The position numbers and the translations under genes are program-made. Below, in pieces: positions 21,788-31,312 of a stretch of DNA of 64,000 nt. Numbering within the stretch: the first letter of the stretch is position 1; the number at the start of each line of letters is the position of its first letter. This DNA comes from Geobacter sp. (GTDB lineage Bacteria; Desulfobacterota; Desulfuromonadia; Geobacterales; DSM-12255), in contig WKKR01000001.1 of NCBI GenBank assembly GCA_009684525.1, positions 1,302,001-1,366,000 of the forward strand. The letters are read 5' to 3'. Below the pieces are notes generated by a model. The model saw nothing but the letters and a program-made list of their open reading frames with translations. It was not told where the DNA came from and did not search any database.

Positions 21788-24337
21788 CTAGGTCAACAAT
21801 TGAAGAAATTCACCCACCTGAGACACATTGCCAGACAGTTGGGTCACATTGACAAAGAAACCGTGTGCTACCACTTTTTTCTGCTCACCTCGCAGATGAA
21901 GATAAGCTTCAATCTTTTTCTCTGACTCTGGGCATTTTACGATACCCCAGCCTGCAGTCGGTTGCCACAACACATCGCCGACTCGATGCTGAACCGATTT
22001 TTGCATTTCCAGGTACTCTTTGTAATGTGAAGCCAAATCCATCTCTAAACGGTCAACTGCGGCAACCAGACCTGGGGCTTCACGCGAGATTATCTCCCGT
22101 GCACTCTCCACTTGAACCCTTGAAAGTAGAGAACCGAGCTTGCCCAATGTTGCTTCACTCCTAAGCAGTTCGTACTTGGTCAACCGCGTCAGGCTGACAG
22201 CACGGACGAAACGATCAAAGCTGGTTTCCCACTTTACATGGGCAAGGGCTGATATCAATGCCACCCACAAGGTTCCGTCACCAACCACAGTACGAAACAC
22301 ATCAAGCTGGCCATTGTGTTCATACCGCTTTGCCACCGCGTCAAGTAGACCGAAACAGCCAACAGCAGACTTTTGAACAAACATCAACTCATCCACGACC
22401 CTGGTGACGATAGCGCGGGCCTCCTCGTGAGAGAGCCACCCTCCCTTTTCTCCAAACAGGGCAACCGCAAGCGGGAAAGCCGCTGACTGAACTAGCCTCG
22501 TTGCGGTACACTCGGCAACGAACCGTTCATCAGTGAGTTTTACCAAAAAACTATCGAGTTGCTCTTTTAAGCGACGGCGATACTTTTCCGGTGGCGGTGG
22601 CACAGGCTCATGCTCACGGGGCGGTTGTCGAGGTGCTTTCGGTGAATTTTCGGGTGCCTCACCACCAAGGGGATCACCACCGGGGTCAGGTGAAACAATG
22701 CCCGGCTGTAGTGCCGGTTCGTTTTCGCCAAACAGTGCCCGCATTATGCCAAAAAGAGAAAAGTGTCCCCCTCCTGAAGAGGAATGCACAGCATTTGGAG
22801 CCTTGATCTCAATCTCATCAAGGCTTTTGAGAAGATCCTCCGGCTTGATCGGCTCAGCTGGAGCAGCAGTATCATCGCCATGATCCCTGCCGGCCATTTT
22901 CGGACGCGGATCATGAAACGTTGAACTCTCCATGAATAAGGCTGAGGCAATATTGGCAAGATCCGATACCACGCGATCATATTCCGACGGGGTACGGGAT
23001 TTCCAAAGCCCGTTGAATGTGTTCGTGATTCTGGCTGCCTGGGCAGCCGTCGTAATAGCGTCCACATCATCAACCCAATGCGGGGGCGTGGTAATAAGGT
23101 CACTTCCTATCGCAACCTCAAGGGTTGCCAGGGAAGTTGTGTCTGGCCATGTGAACAGTTCGTCAAATCGTCCGAACCAAACTCCGGTTGCACTGATCTC
23201 AAGTGGAAGTTTCTGACCGTCATCTCTCAACAGCGTGACTGAGCCATTAGCGGGGATAGCTTTATTCAGCAGCACTTCCACAAGTGACTGATTCCTTCGT
23301 AGCGTTATCAGCGTGGCAAAATACGGATGTTCCTGTTCCTTTGGCTCTTCATCTTCCTGGGCAGCCTTGGCCGGAACAGTGACTCGCTCCTCCGGGAATC
23401 TGGCTAAAACGTCCTCAAAATCACCTGTCTCAGCGGAATCGTATACCCTGATAATCTCCACATTGCCGCCGATTCTCGGTGGCATAAGCCAGGCAGCGGC
23501 AGAACAATTCGCTGAGCCCATTATTGCCGCTGGCCCGTCAGGCCCATCAAACCAGAAGAATTTCGCGTGGAGCATCTGATGCCCCTTGAACGGAGCAACG
23601 GTTATTTCGACAGGTAGATTTGAGGTAAGATTCGCATCAAAAGAGCAATTGTCAGGCGTGACCGCTATCGTACATTCCTGAATGCCGAACTGCCGATGGC
23701 ACCATTCCACAAATGCTCCCCTGTCGTCTGTAGACCCAGTAAATGCCATGAGCTTAGTGAAGCGCCTACCTTGCCACCGCTGCTGAAGCAGGTCGGATAA
23801 CGACTGGTCAGGTCTTGTCAGGAATATGTTGTGAGAAGGCGCCGATGTCTCTGCTGACAACCAGGGATAGTCGCGCAGCCTTGCCAATGAGTCTAGTACG
23901 GCCTCGCTTGAAACATACCGGGTGATCGAGTCCAGGAGATAGTTCACCAGTGCTGCTGATTCGGGGTTCTCTGCCTTCAATTCCAAGGCAACGGAGAGCT
24001 CATTATTCGCTCCCCAACCACCAAATGTAAGGTTACCTGAACCAGTCAGGAGAATAGCTCCTGCCGGGCCAATCCTGAGTAACAGTTTCGGGTGAAAGGC
24101 CCCTTTCGTATCCGCTGCAGCGGTGAGATACTTTTTGCCAAGGTAGATCAACTGGCCGGCACAGCGTTCAACCACAGCCTGCAACTCGTTTCTATCACCA
24201 ATCACCGTGATATCAGTAGTGCCACCAGCCCAGAGATCACGAAGCACAATTCGTTCAAAAAACAGCGGGTCGAATGAATACGTCAACGCTACAGCACGAG
24301 GATACCCTTGTTCACGACAATAGACACGCGGGTTCAT
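21788..24337 (-). CDS. Large protein with two phospholipase D (HKD) motifs, possible defence nuclease
   Basis: An 849-residue protein whose first 290 residues form a PLD-type double domain: FHPKLLL with GSGNLTFGG (His82, Lys84, Asn102) and LHAKFFWF with MGSANCSAAAW (His257, Lys259, Asn277). Both half-sites are complete, so the enzyme could cut nucleic acid or lipid. Residues about 300-850 show no helicase or other known domain; a proline-rich disordered stretch (PPREHEPVPPPPEKYRRR) lies near residue 600. It overlaps the 534-residue gene upstream by ATGA. With hipBA just before, this may be a defence operon; the function is inferred from location. Confidence 0.75.
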   Translation of the reverse strand: MNPRVYCREQGYPRAVALTYSFDPLFFERIVLRDLWAGGTTDITVIGDRNELQAVVERCAGQLIYLGKKYLTAAADTKGAFHPKLLLRIGPAGAILLTGSGNLTFGGWGANNELSVALELKAENPESAALVNYLLDSITRYVSSEAVLDSLARLRDYPWLSAETSAPSHNIFLTRPDQSLSDLLQQRWQGRRFTKLMAFTGSTDDRGAFVEWCHRQFGIQECTIAVTPDNCSFDANLTSNLPVEITVAPFKGHQMLHAKFFWFDGPDGPAAIMGSANCSAAAWLMPPRIGGNVEIIRVYDSAETGDFEDVLARFPEERVTVPAKAAQEDEEPKEQEHPYFATLITLRRNQSLVEVLLNKAIPANGSVTLLRDDGQKLPLEISATGVWFGRFDELFTWPDTTSLATLEVAIGSDLITTPPHWVDDVDAITTAAQAARITNTFNGLWKSRTPSEYDRVVSDLANIASALFMESSTFHDPRPKMAGRDHGDDTAAPAEPIKPEDLLKSLDEIEIKAPNAVHSSSGGGHFSLFGIMRALFGENEPALQPGIVSPDPGGDPLGGEAPENSPKAPRQPPREHEPVPPPPEKYRRRLKEQLDSFLVKLTDERFVAECTATRLVQSAAFPLAVALFGEKGGWLSHEEARAIVTRVVDELMFVQKSAVGCFGLLDAVAKRYEHNGQLDVFRTVVGDGTLWVALISALAHVKWETSFDRFVRAVSLTRLTKYELLRSEATLGKLGSLLSRVQVESAREIISREAPGLVAAVDRLEMDLASHYKEYLEMQKSVQHRVGDVLWQPTAGWGIVKCPESEKKIEAYLHLRGEQKKVVAHGFFVNVTQLSGNVSQVGEFLQLLT

Positions 24338-25938
24338 GCTTCACCTCCAACTGTGGCAAGAGCATGATACCCACGCTGAAGGGCATCCATCCCTTTGTCG
24401 GTGATTCCTGATTTACCAACGAGCCCCAGTTGTCTCAACCAGCCGATTGCAACGCGGATTCTTGAATCAGTCCTGCCACCGAAAAAGACCTTTCGGAACA
24501 TCCACATGTTGCCGTCAGTCAGTAGTACGGAGACATCACGGTCCATTTCGGTGAACATTCGTGACCAGGCTATTCTCAGGTGCTGATCAACAGACCTCTT
24601 TATGAGCCAACCAACCACATCCTGCAACAAAGGGTCGGAATCATCCCATTTCTGGAGTTCCGGCAGAACAACATGCTTCAGGCCGATCCTTGCCCCACCG
24701 TTCCTGGACAGCAATTCAAGGTGGGGATACTTTTCGTAGTCCTGATCCTCTGCACGCTTGCGGCAGAGGTACCAAGCAACTGGCAGGAGTCCTACGCAAT
24801 TCTCTTTACGCGCAACGGTAGCAGTCACTATCTGGTTTTCATCAATAATGGAGTCCCAGCGCAACAGGCCTCTGATTGAAGCCTCACCGGAAATATGACT
24901 ATCAACCCGACTGACGAATTCACTCCAGACAAGTTCTCCAGCGCTCTCTCCAGCAGCCATCAAGCCAATTTTTTGCAGGCCAATGTCCAGCATCTCCGCT
25001 ACAAGAGTTCCGACCACATCGTGTTCATGGCTGGCAGCATCTCTACTGTTCAGTTCAGAGCAAACCAGTTCAAGTGCAGCCTCATGCAGTACGGCCAGAG
25101 AGTCTCTTATTCTATAAAGGAGAAACCCGTCCAAAATTACCGAAAGTGGGTCGGGCAGATCCGAGATGGCTTTCAATGAAGCAATAAAGACATCTTCCTC
25201 CGTTGGCAGCCTCTTAATGCGCTGAGCAAGTTCCAAGAGCAGCGTGTAAAACGAAATCCTGCTGCTTTCTTTTGCGATGGCCTTTTCGTGTGGCTTAATC
25301 GGAACGAGGGCGTTGAGGAGAAGAGACAATTCCCCTTCCTGAATATTGTCAATCTGGATTGCGTTGCCAAGTTCATCAAGGACACTCCTTGATATCTCAG
25401 TAACGTTCGGGTTTGCTTTGATGAGCCGGTAGAATTCCGTGCCTTGAATCAGCGATTCGAAAAAACTCGCCAAGGGCTCTCCTCTTTCTTTGGACAGACC
25501 AGGGACACCCGATTCCCTTGGGAAACTGATAAGGAGATCATCAGATGGGCCTGTATATGCCGAAAATCCCGATTGGCCGAGAAGTTTCTGTAGAGGAACC
25601 GGGTCAACTGACTCATTGAGAATTTTCAAAGCCAGAGTTGCCCCGGGAATATAGAGAGCCTTATTGTCCACAGACAGGATTGCCAAAGATATCGCGGTTT
25701 CAACGCGAGCGACAAAATCATCTAAAGCTGCAGACGAATCAGGCAAGCCGCTTTCGCTGTACGCTTTGATCATCCAGGCACGGATAGAGATAATTCGAAT
25801 CCTTGGGGTGATTGTAGTGATGCCGTTAAACAGTGAACCGCTGATAGTTTGAACTGGCAGTCGCAAACCAAGCAGATCAAGGCCTTCAATTGGCTTCGCC
25901 TGGGTATCGACCCACTCGGGAAACAGTGTTTCAAGCAT
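24334..25938 (-). CDS. Unknown partner protein of the PLD gene
   Basis: A 534-residue, mostly helical, cytoplasmic-looking protein that I cannot place. The N-terminal part contains LLGLRLPVQTISGSLFNGITTITPRIRIISIRAWMIKAY. A C-terminal region with VAIGWLRQLGLVGKSGITDKGMDALQRGY looks like a winged-helix-style end. No catalytic motif is visible. I chose ATG 25938 behind CTGGAGCAATT. The stop overlaps the PLD gene start (ATGA), and the hipA stop is only 33 bases upstream. The gene may provide target recognition for the PLD protein; this is a guess from coupling. Confidence 0.65.
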   Translation of the reverse strand: MLETLFPEWVDTQAKPIEGLDLLGLRLPVQTISGSLFNGITTITPRIRIISIRAWMIKAYSESGLPDSSAALDDFVARVETAISLAILSVDNKALYIPGATLALKILNESVDPVPLQKLLGQSGFSAYTGPSDDLLISFPRESGVPGLSKERGEPLASFFESLIQGTEFYRLIKANPNVTEISRSVLDELGNAIQIDNIQEGELSLLLNALVPIKPHEKAIAKESSRISFYTLLLELAQRIKRLPTEEDVFIASLKAISDLPDPLSVILDGFLLYRIRDSLAVLHEAALELVCSELNSRDAASHEHDVVGTLVAEMLDIGLQKIGLMAAGESAGELVWSEFVSRVDSHISGEASIRGLLRWDSIIDENQIVTATVARKENCVGLLPVAWYLCRKRAEDQDYEKYPHLELLSRNGGARIGLKHVVLPELQKWDDSDPLLQDVVGWLIKRSVDQHLRIAWSRMFTEMDRDVSVLLTDGNMWMFRKVFFGGRTDSRIRVAIGWLRQLGLVGKSGITDKGMDALQRGYHALATVGGEA

Positions 25939-25971
25939 AATTGCTCCAGACAAGGAACTTTAGTGGATTCT

Positions 25972-27222
25972 TTACGCGAGTTTCCGAATGGTCTTCTCCG
26001 CCTGTCCCCCGATAAATTCCATCAAACGGTACAAGGCATCGCATTTGTAGGGAGCAAAACTCCCCTTGAAGAGTTGCAAACGGGAGTCCTCAATTCTCTT
26101 TGCCAGATCGGCAATGCGGCTAAGTACCAGCCGGGGCTTGATGCCGACTTCTTCGGCAAACTGTTCCCAATGTTTTTTCTGGAGTGAATCCGGATCACCG
26201 GCCCCACCGATTTTCATTGCCACCCCTGACGCCAGGCCGTAATGGGCATAGATCCTGGTCGAAATCAGATCGTAGAACGGAGCCAGTACCGGCCCTTCCG
26301 GCAGCAGCAAGAGGGAGATGTTCTTGCCATGGGCATCGGAATTACCGATCAGGTAGTTGAAGACCACCCAGTTCAGCAGCGACAGCACATCTTTACCCGA
26401 CCTGGTGCTGGCATGGCGCACCAGTTTGAAACACGCCGCCAGCGATGGACCTCCTTCGGTTTCGTACTTGAACTCGGGCGGAATCCCGAGTGCCTGACAG
26501 AAATCCTCCTGATGCAGCCTCCTGATCCCCTCTGCCGTTGCAAAGCGGTCATATCGCTTGACTACGAATACCCCTGGGGCGTCGCCGTACTGGTGGATGA
26601 ATGATCGTGGGACATCGAGGCCGACCGCTTGGGCAAGAGCCATGCAGAATGCTTCGTTTTCAACGGTGCAGTCCAGGTCTTCGATGGGCGGCTTGATGAT
26701 GTAATTGCTGGGAGCGTCGCCAAGCCCAAGACTAAAATGCTCCTCGTCGTAATAGATGGGAAGCTTCTTCTGAGCACCGGCCAGGGACAGTCGGATACCT
26801 TTCTCCCCGGCCAGCAGAGGCCGTTTCGGGAGTTCTCCGATAATGACGTTCAGTTCATCAAGAGATAGCTGCCGGTAGTTTCCCGGTTCCCGTTGTGATT
26901 CGTCCGTTGCAGGATAGAGCGAAACCGCTCCGGCGCAATCCCCGCCGATCTTTTCCAGAAGACCATAATCATTGTTCAGGGAAACACCGAGGTTACGGGC
27001 AATAACGGCCCGCATCTTTTCTTCGGGAAGGAGATTTGCAAAAAAGGAGTGTGACTCATCGTCAAGATATGGTTCCCTACGTAGTGGCAGAGAAAGGGAT
27101 AACGGGATGCGTGAAGAAGTGAGCCACCCCTCGTCGTACTGAAAACAGAAACGCTTCCTGTCGTCCAGCCACAGGCTGCCGACAATCATTCCATCAATCC
27201 TGACCTGAAGAGCTTTGTTCAT
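25972..27222 (-). CDS. hipA: HipA-type serine/threonine kinase toxin
   Basis: A 416-residue HipA family kinase. HipA of E. coli phosphorylates GltX and induces dormancy. Visible parts: the N-terminal subdomain, RLSLAGAQKKLPIYY with the phosphate-binding loop, the catalytic stretch NYLIGNSDAHGKN (Asn294, Asp296, His298, Lys300, Asn301), and the metal-binding APFYDLIS near 314-321. Length and layout are those of a full-length kinase. It is co-transcribed with hipB (ATGA overlap) and followed closely by the gene pair ending in the PLD protein. Confidence 0.92.
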   Translation of the reverse strand: MNKALQVRIDGMIVGSLWLDDRKRFCFQYDEGWLTSSRIPLSLSLPLRREPYLDDESHSFFANLLPEEKMRAVIARNLGVSLNNDYGLLEKIGGDCAGAVSLYPATDESQREPGNYRQLSLDELNVIIGELPKRPLLAGEKGIRLSLAGAQKKLPIYYDEEHFSLGLGDAPSNYIIKPPIEDLDCTVENEAFCMALAQAVGLDVPRSFIHQYGDAPGVFVVKRYDRFATAEGIRRLHQEDFCQALGIPPEFKYETEGGPSLAACFKLVRHASTRSGKDVLSLLNWVVFNYLIGNSDAHGKNISLLLLPEGPVLAPFYDLISTRIYAHYGLASGVAMKIGGAGDPDSLQKKHWEQFAEEVGIKPRLVLSRIADLAKRIEDSRLQLFKGSFAPYKCDALYRLMEFIGGQAEKTIRKLA

Positions 27223-27455
27223 GACGCACTCCCAAGTTCACTCCAGGTGCGGGTAGTCGCCTCTAGTTCAATACCGAGGCAGGCGAGCACCTGCAGAACC
27301 TTATTCAGGCGCACGGATTCCTTGCCGTTCTCCAGTGCCGACAGGAAGGCATAGCTTACCCCACAGACGGCAGCAGCCTCCTCAAGAGTCAGACCGTCAG
27401 CTTTTCGCTTCTGCTTGATGATGCTACCAAGGTCTTCCGCAGTGGAAATTTTCAT
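27219..27455 (-). CDS. hipB: HipB-type antitoxin / XRE repressor
   Basis: A 78-residue helix-turn-helix protein: LGSIIKQKRKADGLTLEEAAAVCGVSYAFLSALENGKESVRLNKVLQVLACLGIELE is a standard XRE domain. It should bind HipA and repress its own operon. ATG 27455 follows ATTGGAGGCGAT. The region just upstream holds several copies of a TGATCGTATA-like box in both orientations, probable operators. Confidence 0.9.
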   Translation of the reverse strand: MKISTAEDLGSIIKQKRKADGLTLEEAAAVCGVSYAFLSALENGKESVRLNKVLQVLACLGIELEATTRTWSELGSAS

Positions 27456-27470
27456 ATCGCCTCCAATATC

Positions 27471-27578
27471 TACGTTCGTATATGCATATCAGAATTGGGG
27501 GCAAATTGATAGCAATAAATACATGATCGTATATATTTAGGTGATCAGAGATTATTCAAGGAGAATTATATACGATCA
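27471..27578. promoter_or_regulatory. Operator-like boxes upstream of hipBA
   Basis: TGATCGTATATA (27524-27535) and its exact inverted copy TATATACGATCA (27567-27578) are 31 bases apart. A related box (ACGTTCGTATATG) lies at about 27472-27484 next to the hipB start. The spacing pattern fits cooperative binding by HipB dimers and bending of the promoter. Confidence 0.5.
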
Positions 27579-27581
27579 TAT

Positions 27582-27755
27582 CTACAGGCGGGAGTATTTC
27601 GCTTTCTCCTCACGATCAATCAACCGTTGAGCCCATTCACGGGCACGCTGGTACCGCTCAAGCTGGCTTGCAGTCGGTAACTGGCCGCTGGTTATAGTGC
27701 TGGACGCTTCAAGCAGCTCCTGAAGGGCGGCCAGCAAGTCTTCGTTACTCATCAT
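27582..27755 (-). CDS. Small hypothetical protein upstream of hipBA
   Basis: A 57-residue helical protein (SNEDLLAALQELLEASSTITSG then LERYQRAREWAQRLIDREEKAKYSRL). AAAGAGG precedes the double ATG at 27755/27752. It is encoded on the same strand as hipB with the operator boxes in between, so it could be a separate upstream cistron. No family recognised. Confidence 0.45.
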   Translation of the reverse strand: MMSNEDLLAALQELLEASSTITSGQLPTASQLERYQRAREWAQRLIDREEKAKYSRL

Positions 27756-27816
27756 AGAAGCCTCTTTCTCGATTCGACGACAAATTTACAGTAATAACAT
27801 TTTTACACTTTACACC

Positions 27817-27845
27817 TTGACAAATCACGCGACCATGATTATATT
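27817..27845 (+). promoter_or_regulatory. Promoter of the hsd/CBASS operon
   Basis: TTGACA (27817-27822), a 17-base spacer and TATATT (27840-27845) give a near-consensus housekeeping promoter. It is 39 bases upstream of the first gene of the restriction operon and is the best promoter I see in the window. Confidence 0.7.
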
Positions 27846-27883
27846 ATGTTGTAACGTCATTACTACGCTTTTGGATAGTAGCC

Positions 27884-28465
27884 ATGAAAACCGAATTAAA
27901 AAACATAGCATCCGTACTGATGGGATATTCGTTCCGCACCCGTCTCGACGTTAAGGACTCAGGGGCAGTTGCGGTGATCCAGATGAAAGATCTGACTGAT
28001 GACAACCGAGTTGATTGCAGCAATCTGGCACGCGTGGACTCCGACCCTCCAAAAGAGCATCATTTGGTGAGGTCTGGAGACCTTGTCTTCCGCTCACGGG
28101 GATTGACAGCCACTTCCGCGATACTGAGAGACGATCCAGGCATGGCGGTTGTATCCGCCCCTCTCCTGCGCATCAGAGCGAACGAGAAGATAATCCTTCC
28201 CGAGTATCTTAACTGGTTCATCAGCCAGGCATCGGCACAATCATTCCTGGCCAGTCGAGTAATCGGTACCGCTCAAAAGATGATTTCCAAGGAAGCGCTT
28301 GAAAGTCTTGAGGTACTTGTCCCCTCTCTTGAGCAACAACACACGATCATGGAGATAGCAGCTTTGGCAGACAGAGAACAAGCAATATTAAGCAACCTCG
28401 CGGATAAGCGCAAACTTTACCTATCGAAAATATTATTACGTCTGGCTCAAGGAGAATTACGATGA
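27884..28465 (+). CDS. Single-TRD HsdS-like specificity protein
   Basis: A 193-residue protein resembling one half of a type I specificity subunit. Its single target-recognition domain starts KTELKNIASVLMGYSFRTRLD and includes IQMKDL, LVRSGDLVFRSRG and LPEYLNWFISQ. The conserved spacer helix region (EQQHTIMEIAALADREQAILSNLADKRKLYLSKILL) closes it. Half-S proteins can dimerise to specify a palindromic bipartite target. A full two-TRD hsdS is also present downstream, so the half protein may be an alternative specificity unit or a BREX/accessory-like regulator. It overlaps hsdM by ATGA. Confidence 0.72.
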   Translation: MKTELKNIASVLMGYSFRTRLDVKDSGAVAVIQMKDLTDDNRVDCSNLARVDSDPPKEHHLVRSGDLVFRSRGLTATSAILRDDPGMAVVSAPLLRIRANEKIILPEYLNWFISQASAQSFLASRVIGTAQKMISKEALESLEVLVPSLEQQHTIMEIAALADREQAILSNLADKRKLYLSKILLRLAQGELR

Positions 28466-30012
28466 AAATCGACCAGAAAGACATCAACAACGCCGCATGG
28501 GCAGCCTGTGACACCTTCCGAGGTGTCGTCGATCCAGCACAGTATAAGGACTATATTCTTGTCATGCTGTTCGTGAAATATATTTCCGATGTCTGGAAGG
28601 ATCACTACGAGGTTTACCGCAAGCAATACGGTGATGACGATATTCGAATCCGTCGCAAGCTGGAACGGGAACGTTTTGTCCTCCCCTTTGCTGAGTTGAA
28701 GAATCATGAAACCGGCGAAGTGGAAGATCGTTTCCTGGCAGACTTCTATAGTCTGTACGAACGCCGTGGAGCTGCCAATATCGGCGAGCTTATCAATATT
28801 GTGCTGGACGCTATCGAAGAAGCCAACAAGGCAAAGTTGGAAGGGGTTTTCCGCAATATCGACTTCAACAGCGAGGCGAATCTCGGCAAGACCAAGGACA
28901 GAAACCGCCGACTGAAGACGTTGCTGGAGGATTTCAACAAATCCCAACTGGACATGAGTCCATCACGTGTCTCCGAGGATGTTATCGGCAACACATACAT
29001 TTACCTCATCGAACGGTTTGCAACTGATGCCGGCAAAAAGGCCGGTGAATTCTACACCCCGCACAAGGTATCGGAGCTTGTGGCTAAGCTGGCAAAACCC
29101 AAACCTGGTAACCGCATTTGTGACCCCACCTGCGGATCAGCAGGGTTGCTTATCGAGGCTGCCCGCGAAGTCGGCGACAAAAACTTTGCCCTCTTCGGTA
29201 TGGAATCGAATGGCAGCACCTGGGCGCTGGCACGGATGAACATGTTTCTGCACGGCGCCGACAGTGCCCGCATTGAATGGTGCGACACCTTGGTCAGTCC
29301 GGCGCTGGTGGAAAATGACCGACTGATGAAATTCGACAGGGTGGTCGCCAATCCGCCCTTTTCTCTGGACAAGTGGGGTGCCGAAGAAGCGGAAAGCGAC
29401 CGCTACAACCGTTTCTGGCGTGGCGTACCGCCCAAGAGCAAGGGTGACTGGGCCTTTATCAGCCACATGATTGAAGCGGCACTGGAAAAAGAGGGACGCA
29501 TTTCCGTTGTCGTTCCTCATGGTGTGCTATTCCGCGGCGCCGCCGAAGGTCGAATTCGGGAAAAGGTCATCGAAGAAAACCTGCTCGATGCTGTTATCGG
29601 CCTGCCGGGCAACCTTTTCCCGACTACCTCGATTCCGGTCGCCATCCTTGTCTTTGACCGTAGCCGTGAAAAAGGTGGAGCCAACCAGGATCGCAAGGAC
29701 GTGATTTTTATTGATGCCAGCCGTGATTATCTGCCGGGGAAAAATCAGAATGCCCTCTCCGACGAGCACATTCAAAAAATCGTTGAGACGGTCGATACCC
29801 GACTGGACATCGATAAATATGCGCACGTCGCTACGTTAGAGGAGATTCGGGAGAACGACTTCAACCTCAACATTCCCCGTTACGTGGATACATTCGAGGA
29901 AGAAGCGGAAATTGACATTGATGCCGTTCAGGTGGAAATCGAGCAGTTGGAAAAGGAACTTGTCGAAGTGCGGGCTCGGATGGCCGTAATGCTGAAGGAG
30001 ATTGAGCGATGA
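28462..30012 (+). CDS. hsdM: Type I restriction-modification system methyltransferase subunit
   Basis: A 516-residue HsdM. The N-terminal helical domain (NNAAWAACDTFRGVVDPAQYKDYILVMLFVKYISD) is followed by GEFYTPHKVSELVAKL, the SAM motif DPTCGSAGLL (about 221) and the catalytic NPPF (about 296). The C-terminal tail is acidic. It methylates adenine in the target defined by HsdS and with HsdR forms the restriction complex. The gene is translationally coupled to the upstream half-S gene. Confidence 0.95.
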   Translation: MKIDQKDINNAAWAACDTFRGVVDPAQYKDYILVMLFVKYISDVWKDHYEVYRKQYGDDDIRIRRKLERERFVLPFAELKNHETGEVEDRFLADFYSLYERRGAANIGELINIVLDAIEEANKAKLEGVFRNIDFNSEANLGKTKDRNRRLKTLLEDFNKSQLDMSPSRVSEDVIGNTYIYLIERFATDAGKKAGEFYTPHKVSELVAKLAKPKPGNRICDPTCGSAGLLIEAAREVGDKNFALFGMESNGSTWALARMNMFLHGADSARIEWCDTLVSPALVENDRLMKFDRVVANPPFSLDKWGAEEAESDRYNRFWRGVPPKSKGDWAFISHMIEAALEKEGRISVVVPHGVLFRGAAEGRIREKVIEENLLDAVIGLPGNLFPTTSIPVAILVFDRSREKGGANQDRKDVIFIDASRDYLPGKNQNALSDEHIQKIVETVDTRLDIDKYAHVATLEEIRENDFNLNIPRYVDTFEEEAEIDIDAVQVEIEQLEKELVEVRARMAVMLKEIER

Positions 30013-30040
30013 ATATTTCGGCAATCCAGGAGGATATGCT

Positions 30041-31312
30041 ATGAGCACGCTCCACTCGTTGACTTCGAATGATATTCCTGCAACCTGGCGATTGTTGCCC
30101 GTAGGCAAAATATTGCTCGATTCCCAATACGGCACCAATGAGCCAGCCGTTGAAAATGGCAACACCAGAGTTGTTGGGATGAAAGATATACAGGATGGAA
30201 GAGTTCTTACTGACGACTTGTCCTGCTCAAACCTATCTAAAGACGAATGCAGCAGTTATCTTCTTTCAAGAGGAGATTTATTGCTTAACCGTACTAACAG
30301 CTACGATCTTGTGGGGAAAGTGGGCATTTTTGACTCTGATGAGGAGGTCGCCTTTGCATCATACTTGGTGCGCCTCAAGGTTGACAGAACAAAGGTAAAT
30401 CCACGTTTTTTGAATTACTGGCTGAATGGAAATATCGCTCAAACATTAATCAAGAAGATTGCAACCAAAGCCGTTAGTCAAGCAAATGTTAACCCCACTG
30501 AATTCAAGAAGCATTGCCTTGTTCCCGTGCCACCACTAGCAGAACAATCCGCAATTATCAGAGTACTTTCTACTTGGGACAAGGCAATCGAAAATTGTGA
30601 GCGTCTTATTTTAGCCAAAGAAGCGAGGTATACGTGGCTCTCTGGAAAACTCTTATTCGGCGAACACAAAGACGAGTCATCTCTAAAAACCAGATGGTAT
30701 GTAGTACCCAACCACTGGAAGATCGTCAAGATCGGTAATGTCGCGAAGGAGGTCAAAGTCACTAATGGTGCTGGTGATGAACTTCCCGTCCTTTCTTGTA
30801 CAAAATATGATGGACTCGTTGATTCGCTGTCATATTTTGGCAAACAAGTATTCAGCCTGGACACATCTGCCTACAAGGTGGTCTCCAGGGGCGAGTTCGC
30901 TTACGCGACCAATCATATCGAGGAAGGTTCCATCGGTTATCAAGATTTTTACGAAAAAGGCTTGGTTAGCCCCATGTACACGGTTTTTAAAACCAGCACG
31001 GCCATCGATGACGGATATCTCTTCAAGGTACTGAAAACGGAGACCTACCGGCACATATTCCAAGTCAATACCAGTGCATCAGTAGACCGTAGAGGCAGTC
31101 TGCGCTGGAATGAGTTTGCCAAACTGCCGATTCCACTCCCTCCAATCGAGGAACAGAAAAAAATATCTGCAACTCTCGATGTTACCAGGCAGGAAATTCT
31201 CTTGCTGAAACAGCAGGCTGATGCACTACGGCGGCAAAAGCGCGGCTTGATGCAAAAACTGATGACCGGAGTGTGGACGGTAAAACCCATGAAGGAACTT
31301 GGCAATGGCTAA
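30041..31312 (+). CDS. hsdS: Type I restriction specificity subunit (two TRDs)
   Basis: A 423-residue HsdS with two recognition domains, each ended by the conserved spacer helix: LAEQSAIIRVLSTWDKAIENCERLI in the middle and IEEQKKISATLDVTRQEILLLKQQADALRRQKRGLMQKLM at the end. The first TRD begins near IPATWRLLPVGKILL, the second near VPNHWKIVKIGNVAKEV. ATG 30041 sits behind CCAGGAGGATATGCT. The C-terminus overlaps the patatin gene by eight bases, tying the CBASS-like cassette to the same transcript. Confidence 0.92.
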   Translation: MSTLHSLTSNDIPATWRLLPVGKILLDSQYGTNEPAVENGNTRVVGMKDIQDGRVLTDDLSCSNLSKDECSSYLLSRGDLLLNRTNSYDLVGKVGIFDSDEEVAFASYLVRLKVDRTKVNPRFLNYWLNGNIAQTLIKKIATKAVSQANVNPTEFKKHCLVPVPPLAEQSAIIRVLSTWDKAIENCERLILAKEARYTWLSGKLLFGEHKDESSLKTRWYVVPNHWKIVKIGNVAKEVKVTNGAGDELPVLSCTKYDGLVDSLSYFGKQVFSLDTSAYKVVSRGEFAYATNHIEEGSIGYQDFYEKGLVSPMYTVFKTSTAIDDGYLFKVLKTETYRHIFQVNTSASVDRRGSLRWNEFAKLPIPLPPIEEQKKISATLDVTRQEILLLKQQADALRRQKRGLMQKLMTGVWTVKPMKELGNG

